Assembly: GCA_964468005.1 (NCBI GenBank)
Contig: CAYXUT010000019.1
Coordinates: 1 to 24,736 of the forward strand
DNA length: 24,736 bases
DNA from: TMED8 sp964468005
GTDB lineage: Bacteria; Pseudomonadota; Alphaproteobacteria; Rhodospirillales; Casp-alpha2
Direction of reading: 5' to 3'
In this document: positions 23,957 through 24,736 of the stretch, piece by piece
Position numbering within the stretch: the first letter of the stretch is position 1
How the letters are laid out: the number at the start of each line of letters is the position of its first letter
Notes under the pieces: model-generated
What the model was told of the DNA's origin: nothing
Databases searched by the model: none
What the model saw: only the letters and a program-made list of their open reading frames with translations
Program-made: the position numbers and the translations under genes

Positions 23957-24736
23957 CTTCTCAAACGGACTTTCACCGGCGGCAACAGCCGTTTCCACCT
24001 GGGCCCTCGCTTGTGTGGCTTCCTCAAGTGTCGAGGCCACCTTGCGGATTTGCGGCCGCTCGCCATTTACATTGAACGGCATGCCGACGTAAGAGACGCC
24101 GCTCTCCGGTTCAGGCTGCATGATACCAATTGCCTTAACCTGTTCGTCGTCCATCATCTCGGCGATATTCTGGATCGGCACGCAAGGCACTTGTACACCG
24201 GCAAACAGCTCGATCCAGTGTGCCGCCTCCCTGGTGATGATGGTCTCGCTGACCAATGCATCGATGGCGGCGCGGTTCTCGGTCCGGTCCGTATTGGTCC
24301 GGAACCGCTGATCTTTCGGCCACTCTGGATGGCCCAGCGCCGTGGCCAGTTTAGCAAACAGGCTATCGTTGCCGGTAGCGATGATGATCGGGCTGTCGGA
24401 CGCTTGGTAAGCGCCATAGGGCGCCACCAGTTGATGGCCGGCGCCAAAGGGCACCGGTATCTCTCCGTCGATAACGTAGTTCGAGAGATGCACCGCCATC
24501 CAGCTTACGGCGGTCTCGAGCAAGGATGCCTGAAGCGTACAGCCCTCACCATTGGCGCCGCGCCGCACCAATGCCGCCAACACGGCAATAGTCATCCACA
24601 TGCCGGTCCCGAGATCCATGATCGAGGGGCCCGCACGCATCGGGCCGGCCTCTGGTGTGCCAGTGATGCTGAGGATGCCGCCATAAGCTTGCAGGGCAAG
24701 CTCGTATCCGGAACGATCCTTGAGCGGGCCGACATG
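23945..24736 (-). CDS. CaiB/BaiF family CoA-transferase, C-terminal part (runs off the window)
   Basis: Class III CoA-transferases move CoA between carboxylic acids, for example carnitine, formyl/oxalyl or alpha-methylacyl substrates. The minus-strand frame is open from the right edge to TAA 23945-23947, showing 263 residues. The visible part has SGYELALQAYGGILSITG and PMRAGPSIMDLGTGM, the family region after the catalytic Asp segment, then GEGCTLQASLLETAVSW, APYGAYQASDSPIIIATGND and the C-terminal VPCVPIQNIAEMMDDEQVKA. The active-site Asp falls beyond the window or at its very edge and cannot be checked. The substrate is unknown. An internal ATG (24640) is not the start, because conserved sequence continues upstream of it. 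Confidence 0.9.
   Translation of the reverse strand, partial: HVGPLKDRSGYELALQAYGGILSITGTPEAGPMRAGPSIMDLGTGMWMTIAVLAALVRRGANGEGCTLQASLLETAVSWMAVHLSNYVIDGEIPVPFGAGHQLVAPYGAYQASDSPIIIATGNDSLFAKLATALGHPEWPKDQRFRTNTDRTENRAAIDALVSETIITREAAHWIELFAGVQVPCVPIQNIAEMMDDEQVKAIGIMQPEPESGVSYVGMPFNVNGERPQIRKVASTLEEATQARAQVETAVAAGESPFEKLFG

Noticed and set aside
1..24736. CRISPR array, insertion sequence, toxin-antitoxin or defence system
   Set aside because: I saw no regularly spaced repeats with spacers, no transposase-like protein, no terminal inverted repeats and no small paired genes of those families in any frame.

Overview
The window looks like ordinary chromosome of a Gram-negative alphaproteobacterium, probably Rhodospirillales-like. 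This rests on GC-rich coding sequence, LPS and peptidoglycan genes (kdsB, uppP), a zinc-ribbon DinB behind an alphaproteobacterial GTTC-N7-GTTC SOS box, a small SRP RNA directly upstream of dnaX, the pheA-kdsB-cytochrome c-hisN neighbourhood and a yejABEF operon. The taxonomic placement is inference from gene content and motifs, not from a database search.

Left edge (1-680): the 3' end of an unrecognised, AT-richer reading frame, then a tRNA-Ala-like 3' fragment ending in CCA with no 5' half, then a decayed, truncated VOC-family gene that abuts the dnaX stop. This has the look of the edge of an integrated element or of a rearrangement. Next (674-3172, minus strand) come dnaX, the 4.5S SRP RNA gene with its own promoter, and an unidentified 80-codon remnant with two internal stops.

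Centre (3173-9148): nudC converges on a peroxiredoxin-like gene with overlapping stop codons. Then come SOS-controlled dinB, the kdsB-pheA pair on the minus strand, and a divergent cytochrome c-hisN pair on the plus strand. The short gap between kdsB and the cytochrome gene holds a good promoter and two families of short repeats.

Right half (9234-24736): the yejABEF peptide/oligopeptide ABC importer; an antisense remnant of an FAD-dependent oxidoreductase; a GhrA-type 2-hydroxyacid reductase; uppP; divergent gltB-gltD for ammonium assimilation through glutamate synthase; a heavily decayed glutathione S-transferase gene; and the C-terminal part of a CaiB/BaiF CoA-transferase that runs off the window.

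The most notable overall property is decay. Four protein pseudogenes and a tRNA fragment sit in nearly all the larger gaps, and the cytochrome c gene may have a damaged start. I found no CRISPR array, insertion sequence, toxin-antitoxin pair or defence system, and nothing that I would honestly call a new biological system.
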